Shown: positions 44,341 through 63,393 of the stretch, one piece after another
Layout: every line of letters starts with the position of its first letter
How positions within the stretch are numbered: the stretch's first letter is position 1
Source of the DNA: Chondrilla cf. caribensis
Taxonomy: Eukaryota; Porifera; Demospongiae; Chondrillida; Chondrillidae
Assembly (NCBI GenBank): GCA_964020155.1
Contig: OZ026566.1
Span: 4,230,151 to 4,294,150 of the forward strand
DNA: 64,000 bases
Direction of reading: 5' to 3'
Notes under the pieces: generated by a model
The model's input: only the letters and a program-made list of their open reading frames with translations
Told to the model about the DNA's origin: nothing
Databases searched by the model: none
Translations under genes and position numbers: made by a program

Positions 44341-46051
44341 CTAGTCTTCCCAGGGAGCTGTCAGTGGATCCCATCCAGTGATCAGGTTTTCATTCATACC
44401 GTTCTGAAGTGGGAATGGAAACAAACCCAAGTCATCTGTCATACGTACATACTTGTGGTGTTGGCACCATCTTTCATACCATTGTCTTCATGTCTTCTTC
44501 AGAAATGCTGAAATCAAAGACATCTCCATTTTCCTGAATGCGATGTTCCTTCACCGATTTAGGAATACAAACAAACCCTCTTTGAAGCGACCATCGAATG
44601 AGAAGTTGAGCCACTGATTTCTTATATCTAAGTAGTACAAATATGAGAAGGTTAGAATAAATAAGAATCCCCACTAATAGGATAGATAGACCAGTCAACA
44701 ACTAGACAGAGTACCATTCTCACTTTGCAGCTATTTGCACTAGTTTGGGATCGTTCAGTTTCTCTCCCTTCGTCAGTGGTGAATACGCTTCCACCACAAT
44801 GCCTGCTTTCTGACAGTAGGTGACCACTTCATCTCTGGTCAGAAATGGAGTCAGCTCAATCTGGTTAACTGTGAAGGGACACAAACCATTACTGTCCTCA
44901 TCATGACAATAATCAAGAAAGGTCACACATGTTCGTTTCATTCTGACGCTTGAGAAAACACTAGCCAATTACTATCACAATTTTAACATCAATGAATTTA
45001 CACACTTGTAGGGATATCATCAGGTCTTGCTTTCCTCAGGGCCTCCAAGTGGTGTATGTTGAAGTTTGACACTCCAACAGACCTGAGTTGGAACATGACA
45101 CCACATGAGAACAGTACCAAAGATATGTATGTGTCCCATGATAGCAGCTACTCACTTGGCAAGTCCCTTCTTCTTCAACTCAACCATGGCATCCCAAGTC
45201 TCCACGATCTTCCCACCAAGAGGCGAATGCATGAGGTACAGGTCAACATACTCCAATTCAAGTCTACAACGCACACACACACACACAACACAATATCATA
45301 CACTGAGTGTACTCATGTATGTACTGATATGTGTGATGCACAGCAATGTACTTTGAACAAAGCAAGGCAACCCAGCATGATAAGAGACTGGGAGTGAGTG
45401 GTCTGGGGACAAGACTAGACCCAAACCTGCTTCTCCTACACACTATCAGAACACTATCTGAGTTGAAGAGACTATGACACAGAATTCAACCCAGTAGCAT
45501 TCCCAGGAGGAAAGTAGAATACACTATCTGTCATAGGAAAGTAGTGCTTACTTTTTCAAGCTCTCATCCATTGCACTGAATGTCGCCTCACGACCACGGG
45601 CTGAGTTCCAAAGCTGAACAAAACTAACAGCAATCATAGCAAAGGTCACTAGCACACTAGTCCACCGCCAGACTGCATACCTTGGTTGTGATATATATCT
45701 CATTTCTTGGAATTCCGGATTTCTTAATAGCGGATCCAACCTCGTGTTCATTTCTGACATGAAGTGCACATGTAGTTGGGTATCAAAAGAGAACAGATTG
45801 ATCACTTCTCAACTTCATTGTGAATGGAAAATGATCAATTCAACCATAGAACAACACCTTACTATTAAATAATTTCCAGTTCTGGGTTACCTGTATATGG
45901 CAGCTGTATCTATGTGTCTGTAGCCATGCTTCAGAGCCATTAGAACTGCTTGTTCCGTCTCTCCATTCGCCTGCGCCTGGTACACACCCAACCCAAATAT
46001 TGGGATCTTCATCCCATCAAGGAGAGAAACGGTAGATGTCTTAGAATCCAT
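44341..46051 (-). CDS. Aldo-keto reductase
   Basis: NAD(P)H-dependent (beta/alpha)8 oxidoreductase. Eight exons on the minus strand: 46051-45891, 45753-45681, 45613-45552, 45263-45156, 45082-45006, 44868-44724, 44627-44480, 44403-44341, total 837 nt, 278 residues. This is shorter than vertebrate AKR1 (~315) and near the AKR5-like size. The catalytic tetrad is visible: Asp in HIDTAAIYR, Tyr in the same motif, Lys in ITTK and His in [27 protein letters not shown] and the cofactor motif [13 protein letters not shown] follow, then [14 protein letters not shown] at the end. Substrate cannot be predicted. It shares a 221-bp divergent promoter with the gene at 46273. Confidence 0.93.
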
Positions 46052-46272
46052 CCTCCTCAGAACACGACACGACAGCAGGTTACAGGATCTGTGACAAAAT
46101 GTGGGGTATTATTTATGCTGGGAGCTTCAGTCCAAGCCAAGATCGAGCAAGTCTACGGTCTACCTATGTAAATCTACGGCACGGGATGGGGCTCAAGTAA
46201 ACGCTCTGGGCGTAAATGAGGTAGGCTACTTTCTAGCGAACTGGCGGGAAGGATCAAATATTTCAAACCGAA
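46052..46272. promoter_or_regulatory. Divergent promoter, aldo-keto reductase / coiled-coil gene
   Basis: 221 bp between start codons. Next to the plus-strand start are ctggcgggaa (46241-46250), resembling an E2F/CDE site, and ttcaaa (46262-46267), the complement of the CHR motif TTTGAA. In animals this pairing marks G2/M-regulated genes, which would suit a mitotic protein. Motif resemblance only. Confidence 0.45.
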
Positions 46273-47820
46273 ATGGATAGTCGGGAAAGCTTTAAACCGT
46301 CAGGAATTCCAAAAAGTAGAGTTCTAGCCAAAATGAAAGATGGCAAAGTGAAATTCCGAGGCAATGAACATAAAGAACTATCGCAATCCGTAGGAAAGAA
46401 GTCATCGTGTGCAGTCAATTGCAAGGACGAAGTTAGTAGACAAAGAAAGGTATTACAAGAGATACCTTCGCTCCAGTGTAAAGTATCTGAGAAGAATTCG
46501 AAAAATTTTCAAAAAAGATCTAAATCTTCAGAGGACATTTCAAAAGTGTCCCATGTCGGAAAGACAGCTAATATGAGTTACAGAGAATTGAAGAACCAGT
46601 ATCAGAAGGTTGGTGAAGAAAATCAGTCTATGCAAAGAAGGGTGAGGGAAATAAGGGAAGAAATGGACACCATGACGGTTTGTTGTGTGATATGTGGATC
46701 CCGTACAATGTATGTACTTGCCATGCACTGTTACCAGGATGAAATAGCTGCAGTGAAGGAGGAACTCAATGACAGTGATCGAAAATTAAAAGAAACGACT
46801 GAATCAAATGTAGCTCTCAAGGAAACAGTCACCAGTCTTGAAAAACAGTTGTGAGTTGCCTACGCTTGTTGATTCCATTCATTGGTGAATGGAATTAGTG
46901 TCTTTACAGGTCTCAACTTCACTCTTACTTGGAGAGAAAAGGAATTGACGGTACTTGAAAGTTAACTGTAGCTCCGTGCCTTCTTATATCTTGGAGGTTG
47001 CAACATCTTACTAAGTCTTACTGGGACGATTAATCACTTTTTTTCAAATCTCATTACAGTTAGTGGTGCTAGAAAATGGATTATTCACAGAAAGTAATTG
47101 AGTGTAACGGGAAGCCACCCCCATCTTATTGCCAATGGCTTTCACTCAATAGGACTAATCAACTTTGTTCTTTGAGGGTACCTGCAATGTCAAAAAAGAC
47201 TCCAAAGCCTCCACATTGAATCTATTGGATGGCTATTCAGCCTTATAGAGTGGGAGTAGTTTCCAAATACGCCCACTTAATTACTTCTGGCGATTAATCA
47301 ATCAATTAATTGGTTTCCATGCACTAATAATCAATGTAAAAATCACAGCCAATTCCTATTACTCAGCATCCTGACTGATAACCATGTACATCATGTAGTC
47401 AGGATTTTGTTCATTGTGCTATTTTAATACACTGATCAGTGCACTAAAATAGCATACTATGATGAACAAAATCTTGATGCTTTTCTGTAATGTTGTAGAT
47501 CCAATACGTGTATGCTGGCTTCATGTCCTCTGCCCCACGTCCCCGCATGCTATTGTTGGCATACACGCACGACCACACTTACACTTTCATCTGCAGTGCT
47601 TTCAGGTGAACCTGTGACCTGGTCTCCTTCTTGCAAGAGCACTGAAAGAGATATTGAGGTAGGCCACAAGTGGTCATCGTACAAATACTGTTTGATGCCC
47701 TTGTGATGATCTCCATCTTGATAGATTCGCCTTGGTGTGTTGCAAGATAAATTCGAGGCTATGCGAGCGGCCACAGAAGAAAATATCAAAGAGACTATGG
47801 TGAGCTCATCTCAGTTGTGA
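46273..47820 (+). CDS. Coiled-coil protein, candidate KNSTRN/SKAP homologue
   Basis: Model: 46273-46677, 46738-46850, 46910-46950, a 9-nt microexon 47499-47507, 47606-47658, 47725-47820 (238 codons, phases agree). The N-terminal ~110 residues are basic and Ser/Lys-rich. From about SYRELKNQYQKVGEENQSM onward it is coiled coil. LHSYLERKGIDP resembles the LAILESKGLDP segment of small kinetochore-associated protein, located after a coiled coil in both. That, plus the promoter motifs, is the only support for the KNSTRN suggestion. Intron 1 is only 60 nt, stop-free and in frame; its translation is Cys/Val-rich and unlike the coil. The last exon either stops at 47818 or splices on at ATG|GTGAGC (47800) to exons I could not find. 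Confidence 0.5.
47399..47476. repeat. Imperfect hairpin in intron of the coiled-coil gene
   Basis: Arms ggattttgttcat and gatgaacaaaatct pair, then gctatttta and taaaatagc pair, closing on the perfect palindrome cactgatcagtg. Total ~78 nt. It could be a foldback element or an RNA precursor. Confidence 0.55.
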
Positions 47821-48025
47821 TTGGTCTGGAGACACAATGCCAGTGTCCATCATTGCAGGGACATGTACACAGAATTCGAATACAGACTGAAAAGTGGACT
47901 GAAAATGGCGAACATTTGAAATGATTTCAAGCAATATGCAGTGTTTCATTTTTTCTTGTTTGTAGTAGTCATAACATACAGTACTGACTTCTGCAATAGT
48001 GTGTACTGCCAGGAATAACACACAT

Positions 48026-48205
48026 CATAGGCGGCGGAACAGGGGGGGGGGCAGGGGGGCCATGGCCCCCCCACTCATCACAAAGGCGGGGCCAAGAATG
48101 TCTATGTAGAGTATTGCATGCATGGACACAACTGCAATATTAATCATGAGTTCAGCACCATGGCCTTTAGGCCCCCCCACTTGCCAAACCATTCCTCCGC
48201 CTATG
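48026..48205. mobile_element. MITE-like element, ~180 bp
   Basis: Terminal inverted repeats cataggcggcggaa at the left and ttcctccgcctatg at the right (one mismatch), with inner G-rich and C-rich tracts that also pair. There is no coding capacity. Target-site duplication is not clear. It sits between the coiled-coil gene and the glucosylceramidase gene. Confidence 0.65.
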
Positions 48206-48376
48206 CACGTGCAAAGTATTTACTGCTTATGTGCTACATTTCACATAATATTTCTGTGAATAATACCTCCAGCCCTCCATGAGAGTGGATTGGCTTAGAT
48301 GTACGTACGTACACCTGGTTCAGTGGTGTGACCCATAACCTCAAGGATGTGCCAGTGTTATCACGTGATCCGAAAG

Positions 48377-50040
48377 ATGGCGTATTTGAATGCGGTCCTC
48401 TACTTGATTCTGGTCGTTGCTACCAATGGCAGTATAATTTGGTACAGGACAGCTCAGAATACCCCGGAAAGAATGTCTTTACAACAAGTCCTCAACTTTA
48501 CTGCAGACTTCAATTTCACTTCTGGAATAACCGTCAACAGGTAACCTACATATTGCAGAGTCTAGTCCGCTGTAGTCCTTTTCGGTTAGCTCGCACCCAC
48601 CGGCAGCACATGGCCAGTAGAATATTGTCACGTGTATTGAATGACTCTGAAACTGACCAAATGGCTCTCTTACCCAGGTCCGCTAGGTACCAGGAACTTC
48701 TTGGATTTGGAGGTGCGTTCACTGATTCTGCGTCTTTTGTGTTCTCCTCTCTAAATGCGACACTCCAAAAGATGGTCCTGGACATGTACTTCTCCGAAGA
48801 AGGCATAGGTTACTCCTTAGGCCGACTGCCTATAGGATCATGCGACTTTTCTCTTGGCACATATAACTATGATAATACGAAAAAGGACAAGGACCTGAAA
48901 AACTTCTCCATTGCTCATGATAAGAAGTTGATTATTCCATTCATCCAGCGAGCAATGGCAACCAGGAAGAGCTGGTCTAACGATACCATAAAAATTGTGG
49001 CCTCGCCTTGGAGTCCTCCTGGGTGGATGAAGGAAATTGACAGTCCGTACTGCCCACTCGGTTGTGAAATATGTAATCTCAAGAAAGAGTATCACGATAC
49101 CTGGTCCTTGTACTTTTCAAAGTTCATAACAGACTATGCAGCTGAGGGTATCCCAGTGTGGGGGGTTACGATACAGAATGAGCCGGGAGCTTGTCCTTTG
49201 GACTATGAAGGCTTGCACTGGACACCTGAAACACAAAGGGACTACCTCAAGGGGAGCCTGGGACCACGGATGTTCAAGGACCATCCCGAAGTGAAGATTC
49301 TCATCTACGATCACAACAAGGATAAAACTGTCAAATGGGCACAGACGATCTTCTCCGACCCTGAAGCATCAGGGTATGCTTGGGGCATTGCAGTACATTG
49401 GTATACTGGGGACCACTTTGACCAGCTGAACACGACCCACAGCTTATTTCCAAAGAAGTTCATTCTTGCTACAGAGGCAACAGAAGTGAGAGAGAAACAT
49501 CCGGAATCCCCCATCTGGGAGAAGGGTGAACACTACGCTCACGACATCATCGGTGACCTGAACAACTGGTCAGTGGGATTTGTCGACTGGAACCTGATCC
49601 TGGACTACTACGGAGCACCTGACCACGCCGGCCCTGGGGAGTGCCAGGGAATCATCAAATGTGGCAGTGATTCCATGCTCTTGGCTGATTTGAAGAAGCA
49701 GATCGTTTACCCCCAAGTATTCTACTGGTATGTCGGCCATTTAAGGTGAGACTTGTTTATTATCATGGTATCTCATTGTTTACTGTTGTGTGTGTTGTTT
49801 CCTTTCAGTAAATTCATCCCACCTGGATCTGTTCGTATTGATGTGAAAGTCTCTACAGGTACTCAGCTGGAGAGTACAGGTTTTATCACGCCTGAGAACA
49901 AGGTGGTGTTGGTTGTCATGAATCGACAGGACACAGACATTGTGATCAAAATCAGAGACGTGTTACCTACCACTGGTGCTGCTCAGGCTTTAAAGTTCAC
50001 TGCTATAGCTCACAGCATCCAAACATTTATTTACCAGTGA
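48377..50040 (+). CDS. GBA: Lysosomal acid glucosylceramidase (GH30)
   Basis: Hydrolyses glucosylceramide in lysosomes. The main exon ends at 49745 and the last exon is 49809-50040. Conserved blocks: [59 protein letters not shown] (Glu acid/base), [18 protein letters not shown] (Glu nucleophile), [26 protein letters not shown] and the C-terminal beta-sandwich ending IQTFIYQ. The start is uncertain. The ATG at 48377 (gATGG) opens a signal-peptide-like sequence, [19 protein letters not shown], but in a different frame from the enzyme. It runs to a donor-like AG|GTAACC at 48540. Frame is restored only by a very short intron (35 nt, 48541-48575) or by a sequence error. Reading the enzyme frame upstream reaches ATG 48328 but gives no signal peptide. 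Confidence 0.88.
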
Positions 50041-50284
50041 ATTTGTACTAAAATGTATATGCTTGTATATATGCCTATGGTACTGTACACTATTACTGAT
50101 CAGGAAGTTGTTATATTTGGGTTGCACAATCACAACGTACGATATTATGTACTATAATACAATCCATAATGAACGTTTCTATTATTATGTTGGTATTTGT
50201 GGCCCAGGGCGACTGTTCCCGCATACTATAAATACTGTTTGTAACTTCAGTTGTGGGGTTAATTCCATTTCCACGAGAATAAGA

Positions 50285-58959
<8,675 letters not shown>

Positions 58960-59298
58960 ATCAAGAACCACATTGTGTTCACCAGTGGTTATGAATTTAG
59001 TTAAAACACTTCATTATAATTAATATTAATTAATAGGTGAATATTATCAGCTAGTATTGTAAGTATTAAACTATTAAAGTCGGTTTGTTGAACTTGATTA
59101 ATTCTTCATTGTGAAGTTGTGAACTTGGACAATACAGGCATAGTTGATCTCACTGGCAAGTCACCACCACACGTCACCTCGTGTAGTGCCACCTCCAGTG
59201 GGGTCCATGGATGTGTTTGTGCTCACGTGTCAGCCCGCAGTGACCGCGGACGGAAGTGCGCGTGACAACTAGTGTAGGGCGTGAGGGAAATACGGAAA
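58960..59298. other. Intergenic, phosphorylase to BPNT1
   Basis: About 340 bp. It holds the phosphorylase 3' end and the BPNT1 promoter. AT-rich at the left, GC-richer just before 59299. Nothing else recognised. Confidence 0.5.
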
Positions 59299-60442
59299 AT
59301 GTCTGAAGAAGGCCTTATGCTCCGACTTGTATCCGCTTCTATCTCCGCCTCAAGGAAAGCTGGCCAGATTATCAGACAAATTACGCAGAAAGGAGAGCTT
59401 AAAGTAAAAGATAAGGTATGGATGAATCTTGTAAGACCGACAGTAGATACATGATTGTGCAATAATAATATTGTCTAAACTTGCAATTATTGGTATTCGC
59501 GATATTAGCTGACCTTGCTTTGACTCTATTAACGTCACAATATTGTCTGACCTTGTAGTCACAATGTTGTTCAGCCAGACTCCATACAAATTTCATTATT
59601 GGATTGAAAGTGTCTCCCTTCTTTGGCAGGGCTATGATGATCCACAGACTGAAGCAGACAGACAGGCACAGCGTTGCATTGTGGATACTTTGACGAAGAG
59701 GTTTCCGGGAATATCCGTAGTAGGAGAAGAGGAACTCTCGGACATTCATGATGACCAACTGGTTACAATGGAGGATGAAGAGGATGTACTGAAATGTCAG
59801 TGTCCACTGGAATTCAAGAGTGTAAAACAGTCTGAGGTTACTGTGTGGGTGGACCCACTGGATGGGACCAATGAATTCACTAGGGGATTTTTGGATCATG
59901 TCACAACGCTTGTGGGAATTTCTGTAAATGGAAAAGCAATTGGGGGCGTCATTCATCAGCCATTTTTCAATATGTCCACCGGAGAGAAACAGTCAGGGAG
60001 GACAGTATGGGGTTTGGTTGGGTTGGGCGTCTTTGGAGTGTCCCCAGCTCTAGCACAGATGAAACCATCCAGCACGAGTGAGCTCCGGCTCAGCATGACC
60101 TTGTCTCATCCCAGTCAGTTCATGGATCAAATACTAAAGGAACTCAATCCGAAGGAGGTTTTTCGTGTGGGTGGAGCTGGGAACAAGATACTGATGGTTC
60201 TCGAGAGCCGTTCGGATGTCTATATCCACCCGTCTGCCGGGACAAAGAAATGGGATACTTGTGCGGGGGAAGCCATTTTGAGGGCTTGTGGTGGCCATCT
60301 AACAGATATCCATGGTAACGACCTTGTGTACGACCCCAAAGGTGAATGGCCGAATCGAAATGGAATCATAGTAGCTGCTAATCTCTCTGTACTAGAAATT
60401 GTAAAAACTACAATCTCAGGAATATGTCAAACCAACAAATAA
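59299..60442 (+). CDS. BPNT1: 3'(2'),5'-bisphosphate nucleotidase 1
   Basis: Hydrolyses 3'-phosphoadenosine 5'-phosphate (the by-product of sulfation) to AMP. It belongs to the Mg2+-dependent, Li+-sensitive inositol monophosphatase fold. Two exons, 59299-59415 and 59630-60442 (309 residues, human 308). Metal-site motifs: VVGEEEL, VWVDPLDGTNEF and KKWDTCAGEAIL. RVGGAGNKIL and GGHLTDIHGN are BPNT1-like. The start MSEEGLMLRLVSASI aligns with the family N-terminus. A polyadenylation-type AATAAA overlaps the stop codon (60438-60443). Confidence 0.95.
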
Positions 60443-61154
60443 AGTTAAAATCAGTATTATACGTAATTAAAATTAATTGAGAAGTTAATACTATTGTATC
60501 ATTATTATTCTTGAAAGTAATAAGATCTAATTTGAACGTAAGTAATAAAAGTATGCATGAATGCATGATGCAGTTATTGAATGAAGTACAGATGACACAA
60601 CAAAAATGTAACCCATCCCACAACACAATGCAATGGACTCGTGATATTCACTACTGTTAAAGCATGCACATATATAGCTGTGTAATAGAAAATCATAATG
60701 ATAAATTACAAATTTGATACAAATTGTATTAACATGTATTGTTCTGGTTGACGAAAATACCACAATAACGTAATAGTCAAACATACATAGAGTACGTGTG
60801 TACATATGCACATGTACACACACTGTGTATTGGATGGAAGCATGTATATGTAACACTAAACAGTGTACAATGTTGCTGGTACGTACACATGATCACACAC
60901 AAACACATAACACATATATGAAACACACTGTGTATTGGATGGAAGCATGTATATGTAACACTAAACGGTGTACAATGTTGCTGGTACGTACACACGATCA
61001 CACACAAACATATAACACATACATGAAACACACATGTACACATTAAGTGACCAGATTTTGGGAAAACAGGGGTTCTCCCATTCCAAGTTGTGACATAATA
61101 TTACCTTCAACACCACACCACATGCCAATTATACAAAACAATCCTTTGAAAACG
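60443..61154. other. Tail-to-tail intergenic gap
   Basis: About 710 bp between BPNT1 and the fucosyltransferase. It is AT-rich to ~60780, then holds the 105-bp duplication described separately. No gene seen. Confidence 0.5.
60822..61030. repeat. 105-bp tandem duplication
   Basis: Two copies, nearly identical (cactgtgtattggatggaag, gtacaatgttgctggtacgt), differing at a few bases. Confidence 0.85.
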
Positions 61155-62719
61155 TCAATACAGAGGTGGCGGTTTGTCAAAACAGTTACACGCTCTGCTG
61201 CCTCGCTTGTAGGATGACAGTTTCAATTTATAAGCCTCTTGACACATTTGACAACTGAGTACATCCGGACCGTGTTCCTTTGATTTGGTATTTACTCTGC
61301 AGTGTTTCTCGTTGAGGGCATTGAGGACATTTTTATTCCACGTTGTATGTTTGACGAAAACGCTGTTGTCTGTTAGCACGCGATTGAGGTACTTGCCTAG
61401 GCTCTCGATGGTGGGGTAGTCTGCGACATTGATGACGGAGTTGTTGCCAGGGATCTGCAAATCAACATCAGGAGCTCCTCTGTAGATAGGGATGGCACCT
61501 GCTCTGAGTATCAGAAATATCTTCTCGCTGACCAGATGTGGTTCTAAGATATGTTCGAATGCTATCACCATGCGATACTTGGAAGAAATTCGGATGAACT
61601 CCTCTTGCCAATTGTCCGGTTTTCGCGACGGAGGTCTGAATACACCAGTTTTGTCTCTCATGTTGTAAAGACACCTACCATAGCTGTCTATCCTGACATG
61701 TTTCATCAACTTGATGAGATAGATTAGGCGATCATTGTACTTCTTGTTACAGTTGCTGATGAACATGGCTATTCCACTTCGTTCATATGGTGAGGGCGGA
61801 GGGCGTGACTGCGTCTCTAGGAGGTGTGGCATATTGTTACACAATTCCACATAGGCTACCTTTGAACGGATATTGATATTAATGTGAACTTCAGCGTACA
61901 TTGAGAGACCGAGGTCATTCTCCTGAGGTAGATCCGACAGACTGAACAATATGATGGTCTGTGGGAAGCAGAACCTAGGAGGAGCACTTGCGTTCAAAGC
62001 TTGGACCACTTTCAACACAGCATCTGAGTTTTTATCGTCCATGTTGAAGATACACTGACTACCTTCAGGCAGAGAACACTTTTCTCCATCTCTCTTATAT
62101 CCCTGTATTTTCTCTTTGTTTTCGTCATTCAATTCATGGTAATTGTCAAGGTATATGGTCACTTTGGTCATGTCGAACTCCTGACAGTACGAGCAGTAAG
62201 GAGCTATTCTGTCGTAGTGGTTTATACGGCATGTGTTGTGTCGGTGCTTGGTCGGGAGATGTTGCATTAAATGTTTGGGAATGGTGAGACGTGGGGTGAC
62301 CTCACTGCTTGCAAAACTTGGCATTGATGAAGTGGTAGATCTTGCTGTTGTTGTAGATTTTGTTGTCAACGGCAATAAAGATGATGGTGGTGTATCTTCT
62401 GAAGATGACACGGAAGTTTTCAGAGTGCGTTGTGCCTCTAAAGTATTATTCTTCTCAACGACTTGTTTTAGCTTCTTCCCAATATCCTTGCGTTGAGTTC
62501 CATCTAGCTTATCCTCTTGGATGTAGAAAATCGCCTTATCTCCATCTTTTAAGAACCCTTTTCCGTTCTTCAAGGCCTCTTGGTAGCGTTGTAGAATGCC
62601 TTCGTCCTCACCTGTTACTGACACCCACTTCTCGCTCCTTGTGTTGTTGGTGATGGCAAACCATGATGCAATCAGTAGAGTTGATACTAGGAGGGGTAAT
62701 CCTAACCTCCCAATCCGAA
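61155..62719 (-). CDS. Alpha-1,3-fucosyltransferase (GT10), 5' exon not located
   Basis: Type II Golgi enzyme transferring fucose from GDP-fucose to N-acetylglucosamine of glycans. A single large exon encodes ~521 residues. After the acceptor TATGCAG| at 62720 comes a transmembrane anchor (LGLPLLVSTLLIASWFAI), a long Ser/Thr-rich stem and the catalytic domain. YRMVIAFEHILEPHLVSEKI plus AGAIPIYRGAPDVD corresponds to the FucT donor-binding motif (FEN...YVTEK...AGAVPVVLG). Late cysteines (LSCQMCQEAY, ACNCF) fit the family's disulfides. The stem (~150 residues) is longer than usual, with a TTKSTTTARSTTSS stretch. The start codon must lie in an exon upstream of 62719. I could not choose among candidates in 62850-63100. 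Confidence 0.88.
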
Positions 62720-62798
62720 CTGCATAGGAAAATTGACAATACTGATTGAATTGAATGTGCAAAATAGTCTGGTGACAATATTGCAATAGTATTATAGT

Positions 62799-62844
<46 letters not shown>

Positions 62845-63312
62845 ATGCATGTGTGTGTACTACCAACACATACACATGTATGCACTCAACAGTACAGTCA
62901 ATTGCAGAATGACAGGAATGTCCTATCCAAGGAACAGAAGCATTTATGGTTACTGTAGTGCAAGTAACACGTTGAAGCCTTTTGCTGTTCTCACTACCAC
63001 AGTGGAGAGTGTAGGCTGCACTGTTTCATTGGAAAGGTTGTAGACGGCCACTCCCCCACAAATACATGATAACATTGAGTTGGAAAAATGAAAGGGCATT
63101 GATCCTGAGGCTTACTTCGTGCATTGCACACATGCCACCTGTTCTACGCCCTTCTGTACGTCTCATCACATGCACACTACAATGGTCTAAAACATCCCTA
63201 CAATCGAGATGAACTCAATATAATCCTTTAAAGTTTACACAGCACTGCAGCTGTAGGGCTTTAAGAAGCCTCTATAATGAGATTATCAGTTATCCCACGT
63301 GTGTTGTGTGTG

Positions 63313-63393
<81 letters not shown>

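Noticed and set aside
48328..48540. N-terminal extension of glucosylceramidase from the ATG at 48328
   Set aside because: Lacks a signal peptide and overlaps a much better signal-peptide reading frame. Kept only as an alternative.
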